From NCBI GenBank assembly GCA_021732215.1, contig JAKFVL010000001.1, positions 218,351 to 282,350 of the forward strand: a DNA stretch of 64,000 bases, given 5' to 3'. The translations under genes and the position numbers were made by a program. This document shows, piece after piece, positions 8,765 to 15,698 of this stretch. How positions within the stretch are numbered: the stretch's first letter is position 1; every line of letters starts with the position of its first letter. This DNA comes from Hyphomicrobiales bacterium. GTDB lineage: Bacteria; Pseudomonadota; Alphaproteobacteria; Rhizobiales; Xanthobacteraceae. A model generated the notes under the pieces. The model was given only the letters and a program-made list of their open reading frames with translations. It made no database searches and was not told the origin of the DNA.

Positions 8765-8938
8765 CTACACCCTCGTCCGGCCGCGGACGATTCCCATCAC
8801 GGCGGAAACCAGAAACAGTACGATCGCGATAAAGAACACGATCTTCGCGATTTCAATCGATGCGCCCGCGATGCCGCCGAAGCCCAGAAGGCCCGCGATC
8901 AGCGCGATCACCAGAAACGTTACAACCCAGCTCAACAT
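8765..8938 (-). CDS. DUF1328 domain small membrane protein
   Basis: A 57-residue protein with two transmembrane segments ([20 protein letters not shown] and about residues 30-50) joined by a Gly/Ala turn ([12 protein letters not shown]). It ends in a basic tail (GIVRGRTRV). Length, start and the [10 protein letters not shown] block match the DUF1328/YtjA family of tiny inner-membrane proteins, often stress induced and of unknown function. The ATG at 8938 is set by the strong GAGGAGAG ribosome site immediately before it; a longer frame to 9052 adds residues unlike the family. It is divergent from uvrD, with about 245 bp between the starts. Confidence 0.85.
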   Translation of the reverse strand: MLSWVVTFLVIALIAGLLGFGGIAGASIEIAKIVFFIAIVLFLVSAVMGIVRGRTRV

Positions 8939-9183
8939 GGCTCTCTCCTCGGAAGGTTCTTTGTCTCGAAAAGTTCTTCGATCGCCTGATGGCGATGTCG
9001 CAAAAACAATGCGGATCGAGGGAGCGAAGTTCCGTCCACCGCGACCCGCCAAATGCTGAAAAAAGCACGGAGGTGCGGGAACAATTCCGGTGCATGCCGC
9101 CGATAACCCTGTCCCCGGCGGGGCCGAAAACCTATATCAAGCGTCCCTGAGCGCGTGCCAATCTGGGCACAACAGCGAATCGC

Positions 9184-11769
9184 ATGACTGAGCCACGCAA
9201 ATCGGCGTTTGAAGCGCCGCTTCACCAGCCCGTCGCGGGCGGCATTGCCGCGCGCGCGCGCGCGGCTGCCGGTCCGCAGTATCTGCAAGGGCTCAATCCC
9301 GAGCAGCGCGAGGCGGTCGAGACGCTGGACGGCCCGGTGCTGGTGCTGGCCGGTGCCGGCACCGGCAAGACGCGGGTGCTGACCACCCGCATCGCCCACA
9401 TCCTGAGCCAGGGCCGCGCCCGGCCGCACGAAATTCTCTCGGTCACCTTCACCAACAAGGCGGCGCGCGAGATGAAACTGCGCCTTGGCACGATGCTGGG
9501 CCAGGCCGTGGAAGGCATGCCGTGGCTCGGCACCTTCCACTCCATCGGCGGCCGCATCCTGCGCTTCCATGCCGAACTGGTCGGGCTGAAATCGAACTTC
9601 ACCGTGCTCGATGTCGACGACCAGATCAGATTGCTCAAGCAACTCCTGCAAGCCGAGAACATCGACGACAAGCGCTGGCCCGCGCGCATGCTGGCCGGCC
9701 TGATCGACGGCTGGAAAAATCGCGGCCTGACGCCATCGCAGGTGCCGTCCGGCGAGGCTTCCGTATTCGGCAACGGCAAGGGCGGCAAGCTCTACGCCAC
9801 TTATCAGGAACGGTTGAAGACGCTGAACGCCGCCGATTTCGGCGATCTGCTGCTGGAAAACATCCGCCTGTTTCGTGAAAACCCGGACGTGCTGCGGCAA
9901 TACCAGCATCGCTTCAAGTTCATTCTGGTCGACGAATATCAGGACACCAACGTCGCGCAGTATCTCTGGCTGCGGTTGCTGTCGCAGGCACCGTCTTCCA
10001 ACGCAGGCCCTGCGGGCCTCATCCTTCGAGACGCCGCGCTAAGCGCGGCTCCTCAGGACGAGGATGTTCCGTTCGATGTTCATCCCGATGACGCATCGCC
10101 CAAACACCTAGAGACTAACCCTCACCCTGAGGAGCGAGGGCAAAGCCCGAGCGTCTCGAAGGGCGAGGCCCGAAGCCAACTCAAAAACATCTGCTGCGTC
10201 GGCGACGACGACCAGTCGATCTACGGCTGGCGCGGCGCTGAAGTCGACAACATCCTGCGTTTCGATCATGACTTCCCCGGCGCGAAGGTCATCCGCCTCG
10301 AGCGCAATTATCGCTCGACCGGCCACATCCTCGCCGCCGCCTCGCATCTGATCGCGCATAACGAAGGCCGTCTCGGGAAGACGCTGCGCACCGAAGACAT
10401 CGACGGCGAGAAAGTCACCGTCACCGGCGCATGGGATTCGGAGGAGGAAGCGCGCGGCATCGGCGAGGAGATCGAACAGCTCCAGCGTCAGGGCAACAAC
10501 CTCAACGAGATCGCCATTCTCGTGCGTGCGTCGTTCCAGATGCGCGAATTCGAAGACCGCTTCGTCACGCTCGGCCTGCCCTATCGCGTCATCGGCGGCC
10601 CAAGATTTTACGAGCGCGCGGAAATTCGCGACGCACTGGCGTATCTGCGCGTCATCAACTCGCCAGCCGACGATCTGGCGTTCGAGCGCATCGTCAACGT
10701 GCCCAAGCGCGGCCTTGGCGACGCCACCGTGCAGATGCTGCACGACCATGGCCGCAAGCGCCGCATCCCATTGTCCGAAGCCGCACGCGCGGTGGTCGAG
10801 ACCGACGAGCTCAAGCCGAAGGCGCGCGGCTCTCTGCGCGGGCTGATGGAGAGCTTCGATCGCTGGCGCAAGCAGATGGACTCCGTGCCGCACACGGAGC
10901 TGGCCGAAATCGTGCTCGACGAGAGCGGCTACACCGAGATGTGGCAGAAGGATCGCTCAGCGGACGCCGCGGGCCGGCTGGAGAACCTGAAAGAACTGGT
11001 GCGCTCGATGGAGGATTTCGAAAACCTCCAGGGCTTCCTCGAACACATCTCGCTGGTAATGGATCGCGACGGAGGCGCGGACGACGAAGCCGTGTCGCTG
11101 ATGACGCTGCACTCGGCCAAGGGCCTCGAATTCAATAACGTGTTCCTGCCCGGCTGGGAGGAAGGCCTGTTCCCGAGCCAGCGCACGCTGGACGATCAGG
11201 GCCGCGCCGGTCTCGAGGAAGAGCGGCGGCTGGCCCATGTCGGTCTGACGCGCGCGCGGCTGCGCGCCAAACTCTATTTCGCCACCAACCGCCGTATCCA
11301 CGGCACATGGACCACCACGATCCCCTCGCGCTTTCTCGATGAACTGCCTGCGCACAACATAGAGATTACCGAGAGCAAGGGCGGCAGCGGCTGGGGTGGC
11401 GCCGGAGGCTACGGCGGATCGCGCTTCGACAACATGGAATCGTTCGGCTCGAGTTATTCGACGCCGGGCTGGCAACGCGCGCAGCAACGCCGGGGACGCG
11501 GCGGCTTCGATGAAACCGGATCGGCCTACGATGCATCGCCGCGCGGCGGCGCGCGCGCCGCCAACACCCGCCGCGCGCCGATGACCATCGAGGGCGAGCT
11601 GATCGCGAAATCCACCGGCACGCAGTCGGACTTTTCTCTCGGCGATCGCGTGTTCCATCAGAAGTTCGGCTACGGCGCGGTTGCGAAAGTGGATGGCAAC
11701 AAGCTCACCATCGATTTCGACAAGGCCGGCGAGAAGAAGGTGGTCGATAGTTTCGTGGAGCGGGCGTGA
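9184..11769 (+). CDS. uvrD: ATP-dependent DNA helicase UvrD/PcrA
   Basis: An 861-residue superfamily 1A 3'-5' helicase for nucleotide excision and mismatch repair and replication restart. Motifs in order: Walker A AGAGTGKT (residues 56-63), TFTNKAAREMK, motif II DEYQDTN (about 250), motif III GDDDQSIYGWRGAE (about 340), LERNYRST, TLHSAKGLEFNNVFLPGWEE, and VGLTRAR. The C-terminus has a Gly/Arg-rich linker and then a PcrA/UvrD tail domain (SDFSLGDRVFHQKFGYGAV). Between LLSQ (residue 268) and KNICCVGDDDQ (334) sit about 65 residues absent from usual UvrD proteins. They are encoded by inverted-repeat DNA of the family found at 27.9 kb, yet stay in frame. The gene is probably functional, since all motifs are intact. 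Confidence 0.92.
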   Translation: MTEPRKSAFEAPLHQPVAGGIAARARAAAGPQYLQGLNPEQREAVETLDGPVLVLAGAGTGKTRVLTTRIAHILSQGRARPHEILSVTFTNKAAREMKLRLGTMLGQAVEGMPWLGTFHSIGGRILRFHAELVGLKSNFTVLDVDDQIRLLKQLLQAENIDDKRWPARMLAGLIDGWKNRGLTPSQVPSGEASVFGNGKGGKLYATYQERLKTLNAADFGDLLLENIRLFRENPDVLRQYQHRFKFILVDEYQDTNVAQYLWLRLLSQAPSSNAGPAGLILRDAALSAAPQDEDVPFDVHPDDASPKHLETNPHPEERGQSPSVSKGEARSQLKNICCVGDDDQSIYGWRGAEVDNILRFDHDFPGAKVIRLERNYRSTGHILAAASHLIAHNEGRLGKTLRTEDIDGEKVTVTGAWDSEEEARGIGEEIEQLQRQGNNLNEIAILVRASFQMREFEDRFVTLGLPYRVIGGPRFYERAEIRDALAYLRVINSPADDLAFERIVNVPKRGLGDATVQMLHDHGRKRRIPLSEAARAVVETDELKPKARGSLRGLMESFDRWRKQMDSVPHTELAEIVLDESGYTEMWQKDRSADAAGRLENLKELVRSMEDFENLQGFLEHISLVMDRDGGADDEAVSLMTLHSAKGLEFNNVFLPGWEEGLFPSQRTLDDQGRAGLEEERRLAHVGLTRARLRAKLYFATNRRIHGTWTTTIPSRFLDELPAHNIEITESKGGSGWGGAGGYGGSRFDNMESFGSSYSTPGWQRAQQRRGRGGFDETGSAYDASPRGGARAANTRRAPMTIEGELIAKSTGTQSDFSLGDRVFHQKFGYGAVAKVDGNKLTIDFDKAGEKKVVDSFVERA
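9988..10182. repeat. repeat DNA inserted in frame within uvrD
   Basis: A 195-bp (65-codon) block between helicase motifs II and III. It holds two palindromic modules. One is about 10018-10066, with CATCCTTCGAGACGC on the left, a GCGCTAAGCGC centre and GCTCCTCAGGACGAGG on the right. The other is about 10121-10170, with CCTCACCCTGAGGAGC, then a GGGCAAAGCCC centre, then GCGTCTCGAAGGGCGAGG. The two are in opposite orientation. The same consensus occurs in the recN-bamD gap. The length is a multiple of three and no stop codon is introduced. Confidence 0.8.
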
Positions 11770-11838
11770 GAGCCCGCATTTAACGCCGCTGGACTGGCTC
11801 TATTTGCTGTGGTCACCTACAATTTGGAAAGGTGTCCC

Positions 11839-12028
11839 ATGCTGAGAGACAGCCGTGATATTATCAGGCGTCTGGAGAGGCTTCGAGCTAATCAGCGTGC
11901 GGGGGTCGCATCACAAGTTTCGCCACAAGACGACTTCAAGAATGACCATCGTACCTCATCCTAAGCGAGACATTGCGCTCGGTACGGTAAGGGCCATCTA
12001 CAAGCAAGCCGGATGGGAAAAGGACTAG
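11839..12028 (+). pseudogene. hicA: hicA mRNA interferase toxin, frameshifted
   Basis: Two frames together make a HicA toxin. From ATG 11839 the first frame reads MLRDSRDIIRRLE, a typical HicA start. From 11879 the next frame reads GFELISVRGSHHKFRHKTT, then IVPHPKRDIALGTVRAIYK and QAGWEKD up to TAG 12026-12028. This carries the double-stranded RNA-binding-like fold with the catalytic His in GSHHKFRH. Only one base separates the GAG codon from GGC where HicA proteins usually have about two residues, so a deletion of about 5 nt (or 2 nt) best explains the shift. Read straight through, the first frame ends after about 43 residues. hicB follows 9 bp downstream. It is either a true inactivated toxin or a sequencing error. 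Confidence 0.8.
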
Positions 12029-12037
12029 GAGATCGCG

Positions 12038-12331
12038 ATGCCCCACTACATTGCATTGATCCATAAGGATGCAGATAGTTGCTATGGCGTCTCTTTTCCG
12101 GATATCCCCGGTGTAACGACAGCCGGCGATACGATCGACGAAGCGATGCGACAAGCCGCTGATGTTTTGGTGTTTGCCGCTGAAGATTGGACTAATTCCG
12201 ACGGTTCGAGCGGCTTCAAGCCTCCTCGAACGATTGATCAGTTGCGCAATGATCCCGAGTTTATCGAGGACTCGCGTGACGCAGTGGTTGCGGCTGTACC
12301 ATTTCGTGCAGAAGCACAAGCGGCGGAATAG
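12038..12331 (+). CDS. hicB: HicB family antitoxin
   Basis: A 97-residue HicB-type antitoxin. The N-terminal partial RNase H-like fold is clear: MPHYIALIHKDADSCYGVSF followed by PDIPGVTTAGDTIDEAMRQA, the classic HicB pattern (FPDxPGxxTxGDTxxEA). The C-terminal part (FKPPRTIDQLRNDPEF) is the longer, less conserved tail of this subgroup. An AGGAGA ribosome site overlaps the end of the hicA remnant. It normally binds and blocks HicA and represses the operon. Because hicA upstream is frameshifted, this antitoxin may be an orphan, or may be retained as a regulator or to neutralise other HicA toxins. Confidence 0.85.
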   Translation: MPHYIALIHKDADSCYGVSFPDIPGVTTAGDTIDEAMRQAADVLVFAAEDWTNSDGSSGFKPPRTIDQLRNDPEFIEDSRDAVVAAVPFRAEAQAAE

Positions 12332-12428
12332 TTGCGATCAAATTGTCTCGTAGAATTGACGTGGGCGCTTGCGTTGGGTCACTAGCGCTCTTATGTGGTC
12401 GTCGTCCTGCCACGCAACTGTTTCTTTC

Positions 12429-13352
12429 ATGCCCATCATCTCCATCAAAAACCTGTCGAAGGTTTATCCGTCCGGTTTGCGGGCGCTGAATAACGTCAAC
12501 CTCGACATCGAGAGCGGCGAGATCTTCGCCCTGCTCGGCCCCAACGGCGCGGGCAAGACCACGCTCATCAGCATCATCTGCGGCATTGCTACACGGAGCG
12601 AAGGCTCGGTCATGGTCGGCGGCCATGACATCGACAGCGACTACCGCGCGGCGCGCTCGCTGATCGGTCTCGTGCCACAGGAATTGCACACCGATGCGTT
12701 CGAGACGGTATGGGCGACGGTGAGCTTCAGCCGCGGGCTGTTCGGCAAGCGCAAGAACCCCGCCCATATCGAGAAGGTGCTGCGCGACCTCTCGCTCTGG
12801 GACAAGAAGGACTCGCAGATCGTCACGCTGTCCGGCGGCATGAAGCGCCGCGTGATGATCGCGAAAGCGCTGTCGCACGAGCCGAAAATCCTGTTCCTCG
12901 ATGAGCCGACCGCGGGCGTCGATGTCGAGCTGCGCAAGGGCATGTGGGACGTGGTTCGCGAACTGCGCGCGTCCGGCGTCACCATCATCCTCACCACGCA
13001 TTATATCGAGGAAGCCGAGGAAATGGCCGATCGCGTCGGCGTCATCGCCAACGGCGAGCTGATCCTGACCGAACACAAGGCCGCGCTGATGCAGAAGCTC
13101 GGCAAGAAGCAGCTCACGCTGCATCTGCAGAAGCCGCTCGATGCCATTCCGGCGCAACTCGACGCGCATCATCTCGAGCTGAAAGCCGATGGCCGCGACC
13201 TGGTCTACACCTACGACACCAGGGGCGAGCGCACCGGCATCACCGCGCTGATGAACGATCTCAACGCCGCCGGCATCCGCTTCAAGGACCTCAACACATC
13301 GCAGAGTTCGCTGGAGGAAATCTTCGTCAGCCTCGTGCACCGCGAGGTCTAG
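12429..13352 (+). CDS. yadG: ABC transporter ATP-binding protein (YadG-like)
   Basis: A 307-residue ABC ATPase of the drug/polysaccharide-export (CcmA/NodI/YadG) class. Walker A is [11 protein letters not shown] (about residue 35), the signature is LSGGMKRR (about 140), Walker B is [12 protein letters not shown], and the switch His is in [15 protein letters not shown]. The roughly 80-residue C-terminal extension ends [15 protein letters not shown], typical of YadG. The ATG at 12429 begins the domain; the earlier frame start at 12369 adds junk. It pairs with the permease at 13519 to form an inner-membrane exporter. Its TAG stop codon is built from the outer end (CTAG) of the first hairpin repeat, so the repeat abuts the gene exactly. 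The substrate is unknown. Confidence 0.88.
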   Translation: MPIISIKNLSKVYPSGLRALNNVNLDIESGEIFALLGPNGAGKTTLISIICGIATRSEGSVMVGGHDIDSDYRAARSLIGLVPQELHTDAFETVWATVSFSRGLFGKRKNPAHIEKVLRDLSLWDKKDSQIVTLSGGMKRRVMIAKALSHEPKILFLDEPTAGVDVELRKGMWDVVRELRASGVTIILTTHYIEEAEEMADRVGVIANGELILTEHKAALMQKLGKKQLTLHLQKPLDAIPAQLDAHHLELKADGRDLVYTYDTRGERTGITALMNDLNAAGIRFKDLNTSQSSLEEIFVSLVHREV

Positions 13353-13427
13353 TACCGCCGATCTGAAGTTGCTGCAGCATCCCCTGCGAGTCCGGTCTCA
13401 GCAACTTCAGATCGAAAGCGGTACTAG
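13349..13427. repeat. double-hairpin element A, stem 1 (79 bp)
   Basis: A long hairpin. The outer stem CTAGTACCG pairs with CGGTACTAG. An asymmetric internal bulge (1 versus 4 nt) follows, then a perfect 16-bp inner stem CGATCTGAAGTTGCTG with its complement CAGCAACTTCAGATCG, closing a 24-nt loop. The first bases supply the yadG stop codon. It is followed by a 13-bp spacer (CAATCATAGTTTG) and a second hairpin. The layout is the same as at 62234. Confidence 0.85.
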
Positions 13428-13440
13428 CAATCATAGTTTG

Positions 13441-13516
13441 CTAGTACCCTCAGTTTCCGAAGTTCGTATGAGGGACTTGCTGAGATGACTTACGAACTTC
13501 GGAAACCAGGTACTAG
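13441..13516. repeat. double-hairpin element A, stem 2 (76 bp)
   Basis: The outer stem CTAGTACC pairs with GGTACTAG. The internal loop is 4 versus 2 nt. The inner stem GTTTCCGAAGTTCGTA pairs perfectly over 16 bp with TACGAACTTCGGAAAC, closing a 22-nt loop. It ends 2 bp before the permease ATG, so transcription across it would put a strong hairpin at the ribosome site of yadH. Confidence 0.85.
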
Positions 13517-13518
13517 CC

Positions 13519-14280
13519 ATGAACATTCACGCAATCAAGGCGATCTACAAGTTCGAGATGTCGCGCACCTGGCGCACGCTGCTGCAGAGCATTGTCTCGC
13601 CGGTGATCTCGACCTCGCTGTATTTCGTGGTGTTCGGCGCGGCAATCGGCTCGCGCATCACCGAGATCGAGGGCGTCAGCTACGGCACGTTCATCGTGCC
13701 CGGCCTGATCATGCTGTCGCTGCTGACGCAGAGCATCGCCAACGCCTCGTTTGGAATCTATTTTCCGAAGTTCGTCGGCACCATCTACGAAATCCTGTCG
13801 GCGCCGATCTCGCCGCTGGAGATCGTGATCGGCTATGTCGGCGCGGCCGCGACCAAGTCGATCATCCTCGGCCTGATCATCCTCGCCACTGCCGGATTGT
13901 TCGTGCCGCTCAAGATCGCTCATCCATTCTGGATGATCGGATTTCTGGTGCTGACCGCCGTCACCTTCAGCCTGTTCGGCTTCATCATCGGTGTCTGGGC
14001 GGACAATTTCGAGAAGCTGCAGGTGATCCCGCTCCTGATCGTCACGCCGCTGACCTTTCTCGGCGGCAGCTTCTATTCGATCAACATGCTGCCGCCGGTC
14101 TGGCAGACCATCACGCTGTTCAATCCGGTGGTCTATCTGGTTTCGGGATTTCGCTGGAGCTTCTCGGAGATCGCCGACGTGCCGGTCGGTGTCAGCTTCG
14201 GAATGACGTTGCTGTTTCTTGCGCTCTGCCTGATCGCCGTACTGTGGATTTTCAAGACCGGCTACAGGCTGAAGAAGTAA
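13519..14280 (+). CDS. yadH: ABC-2 type transporter permease (YadH-like)
   Basis: A 253-residue inner-membrane permease with six hydrophobic segments, the first near residue 25 ([20 protein letters not shown]) and the last near 230-247 ([15 protein letters not shown]). The ABC-2 signature region is present as [14 protein letters not shown] followed by [15 protein letters not shown], as in YadH/NodJ. It forms a homodimer partnered by the ATPase encoded upstream. The two genes are separated by 166 bp filled almost entirely by two long hairpins. The ATG lacks a clear purine-rich ribosome site because the hairpin end is immediately upstream, so translation may be modulated. The exported substrate is unknown. 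Confidence 0.88.
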   Translation: MNIHAIKAIYKFEMSRTWRTLLQSIVSPVISTSLYFVVFGAAIGSRITEIEGVSYGTFIVPGLIMLSLLTQSIANASFGIYFPKFVGTIYEILSAPISPLEIVIGYVGAAATKSIILGLIILATAGLFVPLKIAHPFWMIGFLVLTAVTFSLFGFIIGVWADNFEKLQVIPLLIVTPLTFLGGSFYSINMLPPVWQTITLFNPVVYLVSGFRWSFSEIADVPVGVSFGMTLLFLALCLIAVLWIFKTGYRLKK

Positions 14281-14376
14281 TATCCGCAGAAAAGCGGCTG
14301 CCACGAGATGGCCTTGACGCCACAATCGCTGCCGCAGGATTGACGCAACATGTCCGGCCTGTCTTTCTCCATGAAA

Positions 14377-14416
14377 AATGGCGCGCCCCGGATGGGAAAC
14401 GCGCCATTCATCTTCA
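14377..14416 (-). terminator. probable rho-independent terminator
   Basis: The inverted repeat AATGGCGCG / CGCGCCATT (14377-14385 and 14400-14408) has a 14-nt loop. On the minus strand it is followed by a run of T (ATTTTTC). It lies 14-53 bp past the stop of the small glycine-rich gene and is oriented to end that transcript. It also lies in the convergent gap after yadH and could serve both. Confidence 0.55.
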
Positions 14417-14429
14417 TGAACGCAGCCGA

Positions 14430-14705
14430 TCAGTAATTGCGATAACTGCGCCGATTGTAGTAGCGCGACCGCTTGTAGGGCCGGCGATAGCCGCGATCCG
14501 GAATGCCGAGCACACCCTTCACGCCGCCGACCGCACCGCCAACGCCTGCGCCGATCGCGCCGCCAACCACACCGCCCACCGGCCCTGCGATACGTCCGCC
14601 TTCGCGCGAACCATCGCGCGCTCCGCCGACAATCCCTTGCGCATTCGCTGCAACCGGCATTGCAAACACCATCAGCGCGCCAGCGAGAACCAAAACCTTC
14701 TTCAT
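14430..14705 (-). CDS. exported glycine-zipper-like protein
   Basis: A 91-residue secreted or periplasmic protein. A signal peptide (MKKVLVLAGALMVFAMPVAANAQG) ends near the AxA site at about residue 23. It is followed by a Gly-rich stretch of GxxxG-type repeats (IAGPVGGVVGGAIGAGVGG). The C-terminus is very basic and aromatic (YRRPYKRSRYYNRRSYRNY). ATG 14705 is preferred over the GTG two codons upstream because AGGAG lies 5 nt before it. Similar small exported proteins are common in Bradyrhizobiaceae and have no assigned role. The glycine zipper suggests membrane insertion or oligomerisation; this is inference only. Confidence 0.7.
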   Translation of the reverse strand: MKKVLVLAGALMVFAMPVAANAQGIVGGARDGSREGGRIAGPVGGVVGGAIGAGVGGAVGGVKGVLGIPDRGYRRPYKRSRYYNRRSYRNY

Positions 14706-14899
14706 ATCCACTCCTCAGTCAGCCCGTCGTTGTTCGACAAAACGACAACGCCAAAGCCGTTCAGGAGTTGCATCGCCCGGCATTAAACTTTCACAATATG
14801 AACGTTCATCGTTAACGCGAACGTCATCATATCTCACTGGAATTCATCAACTTTCCCGTGTTTAATGAAGTGGGGACGGGCTGTTGAGTGGAGTGCGCA

Positions 14900-15688
14900 A
14901 TGCGCCGGACTGCCGTTTTCGCATCGGGACTTGTCGCAGCGTTTGCTGTGTTCGCGACTGCCGCCCACGCCGCTGTCAGCATCACCATCGACAAGAACAA
15001 TCAGCAGATGACGGTCACCGTCGATGGCGCGGTGAAATACACGTGGCCGGTATCGAGCGGGCTGCCGTCTTATGAAACGCCGAACGGTTCGTTCAAAGCG
15101 TTTCGCATGGAGGCCGACCACTACTCGAAAGAGTGGGACGACGCGCCGATGCCGCACGCGATCTTTTTCACCAAGACAGGACATGCCATTCACGGCACCG
15201 ACTCCGTGAGACGCCTCGGCAGTCCTGCTTCCCACGGCTGTGTGCGCCTGTCGCGCGAGAACGCCGCCACGCTGTTTGCTCTGGTGAAACAGGAAGGCGT
15301 GCTCAACACCACTGTCAGTCTGTCGGGGTCATCGCAAGTCGCCCTCGCACGCAGGCCCGCGGCCAATCCGGACGCCGCCATTGCGCGCCGTCAGGCCCCC
15401 TCTCAACCTGTCGAACTCACGCCGCGCGGTGGCATCGCCAGTGCCGATGGCACCATTATCTACCCGCGCGAGAACGGCGGCGGCTACGCGGCGGCGCCCT
15501 ACGGAGAACCGCAGGTCCAAAACCGCCCGGTGTATCAGCAGCAGCGCGTCTATCGCCGCGCCGCCGAAGCCCAGCAGGGCTATGATGACGGAGAGGTTTA
15601 CTTCGACGGCTATAGCTGGCGTCGCGGCCAGCCACCCTATCAGCCGCAATACGCGCCGAGACCCTATTACGGTCCACGCGGCTACTGA
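14900..15688 (+). CDS. L,D-transpeptidase (YkuD domain)
   Basis: A 262-residue periplasmic enzyme that forms 3-3 crosslinks in peptidoglycan or attaches proteins to it. Signal peptide residues 1-24 end AAHA. The YkuD domain starts with SITIDKNNQQMTVTVDG. The catalytic site shows as AIHGTD (His98) and SPASHGCVRLS (Cys114), with the conserved spacing. The C-terminal 80 or so residues are rich in Tyr, Pro, Gln and Arg (YQPQYAPRPYYGPRGY) and look disordered or wall-anchoring. ATG 14900 is chosen because it begins the signal peptide and follows a GTGGAG site; the GTG at 14888 would add four residues. It ends 11 bp from a convergent gene. Confidence 0.88.
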   Translation: MRRTAVFASGLVAAFAVFATAAHAAVSITIDKNNQQMTVTVDGAVKYTWPVSSGLPSYETPNGSFKAFRMEADHYSKEWDDAPMPHAIFFTKTGHAIHGTDSVRRLGSPASHGCVRLSRENAATLFALVKQEGVLNTTVSLSGSSQVALARRPAANPDAAIARRQAPSQPVELTPRGGIASADGTIIYPRENGGGYAAAPYGEPQVQNRPVYQQQRVYRRAAEAQQGYDDGEVYFDGYSWRRGQPPYQPQYAPRPYYGPRGY

Positions 15689-15698
15689 AAATCTGCTG

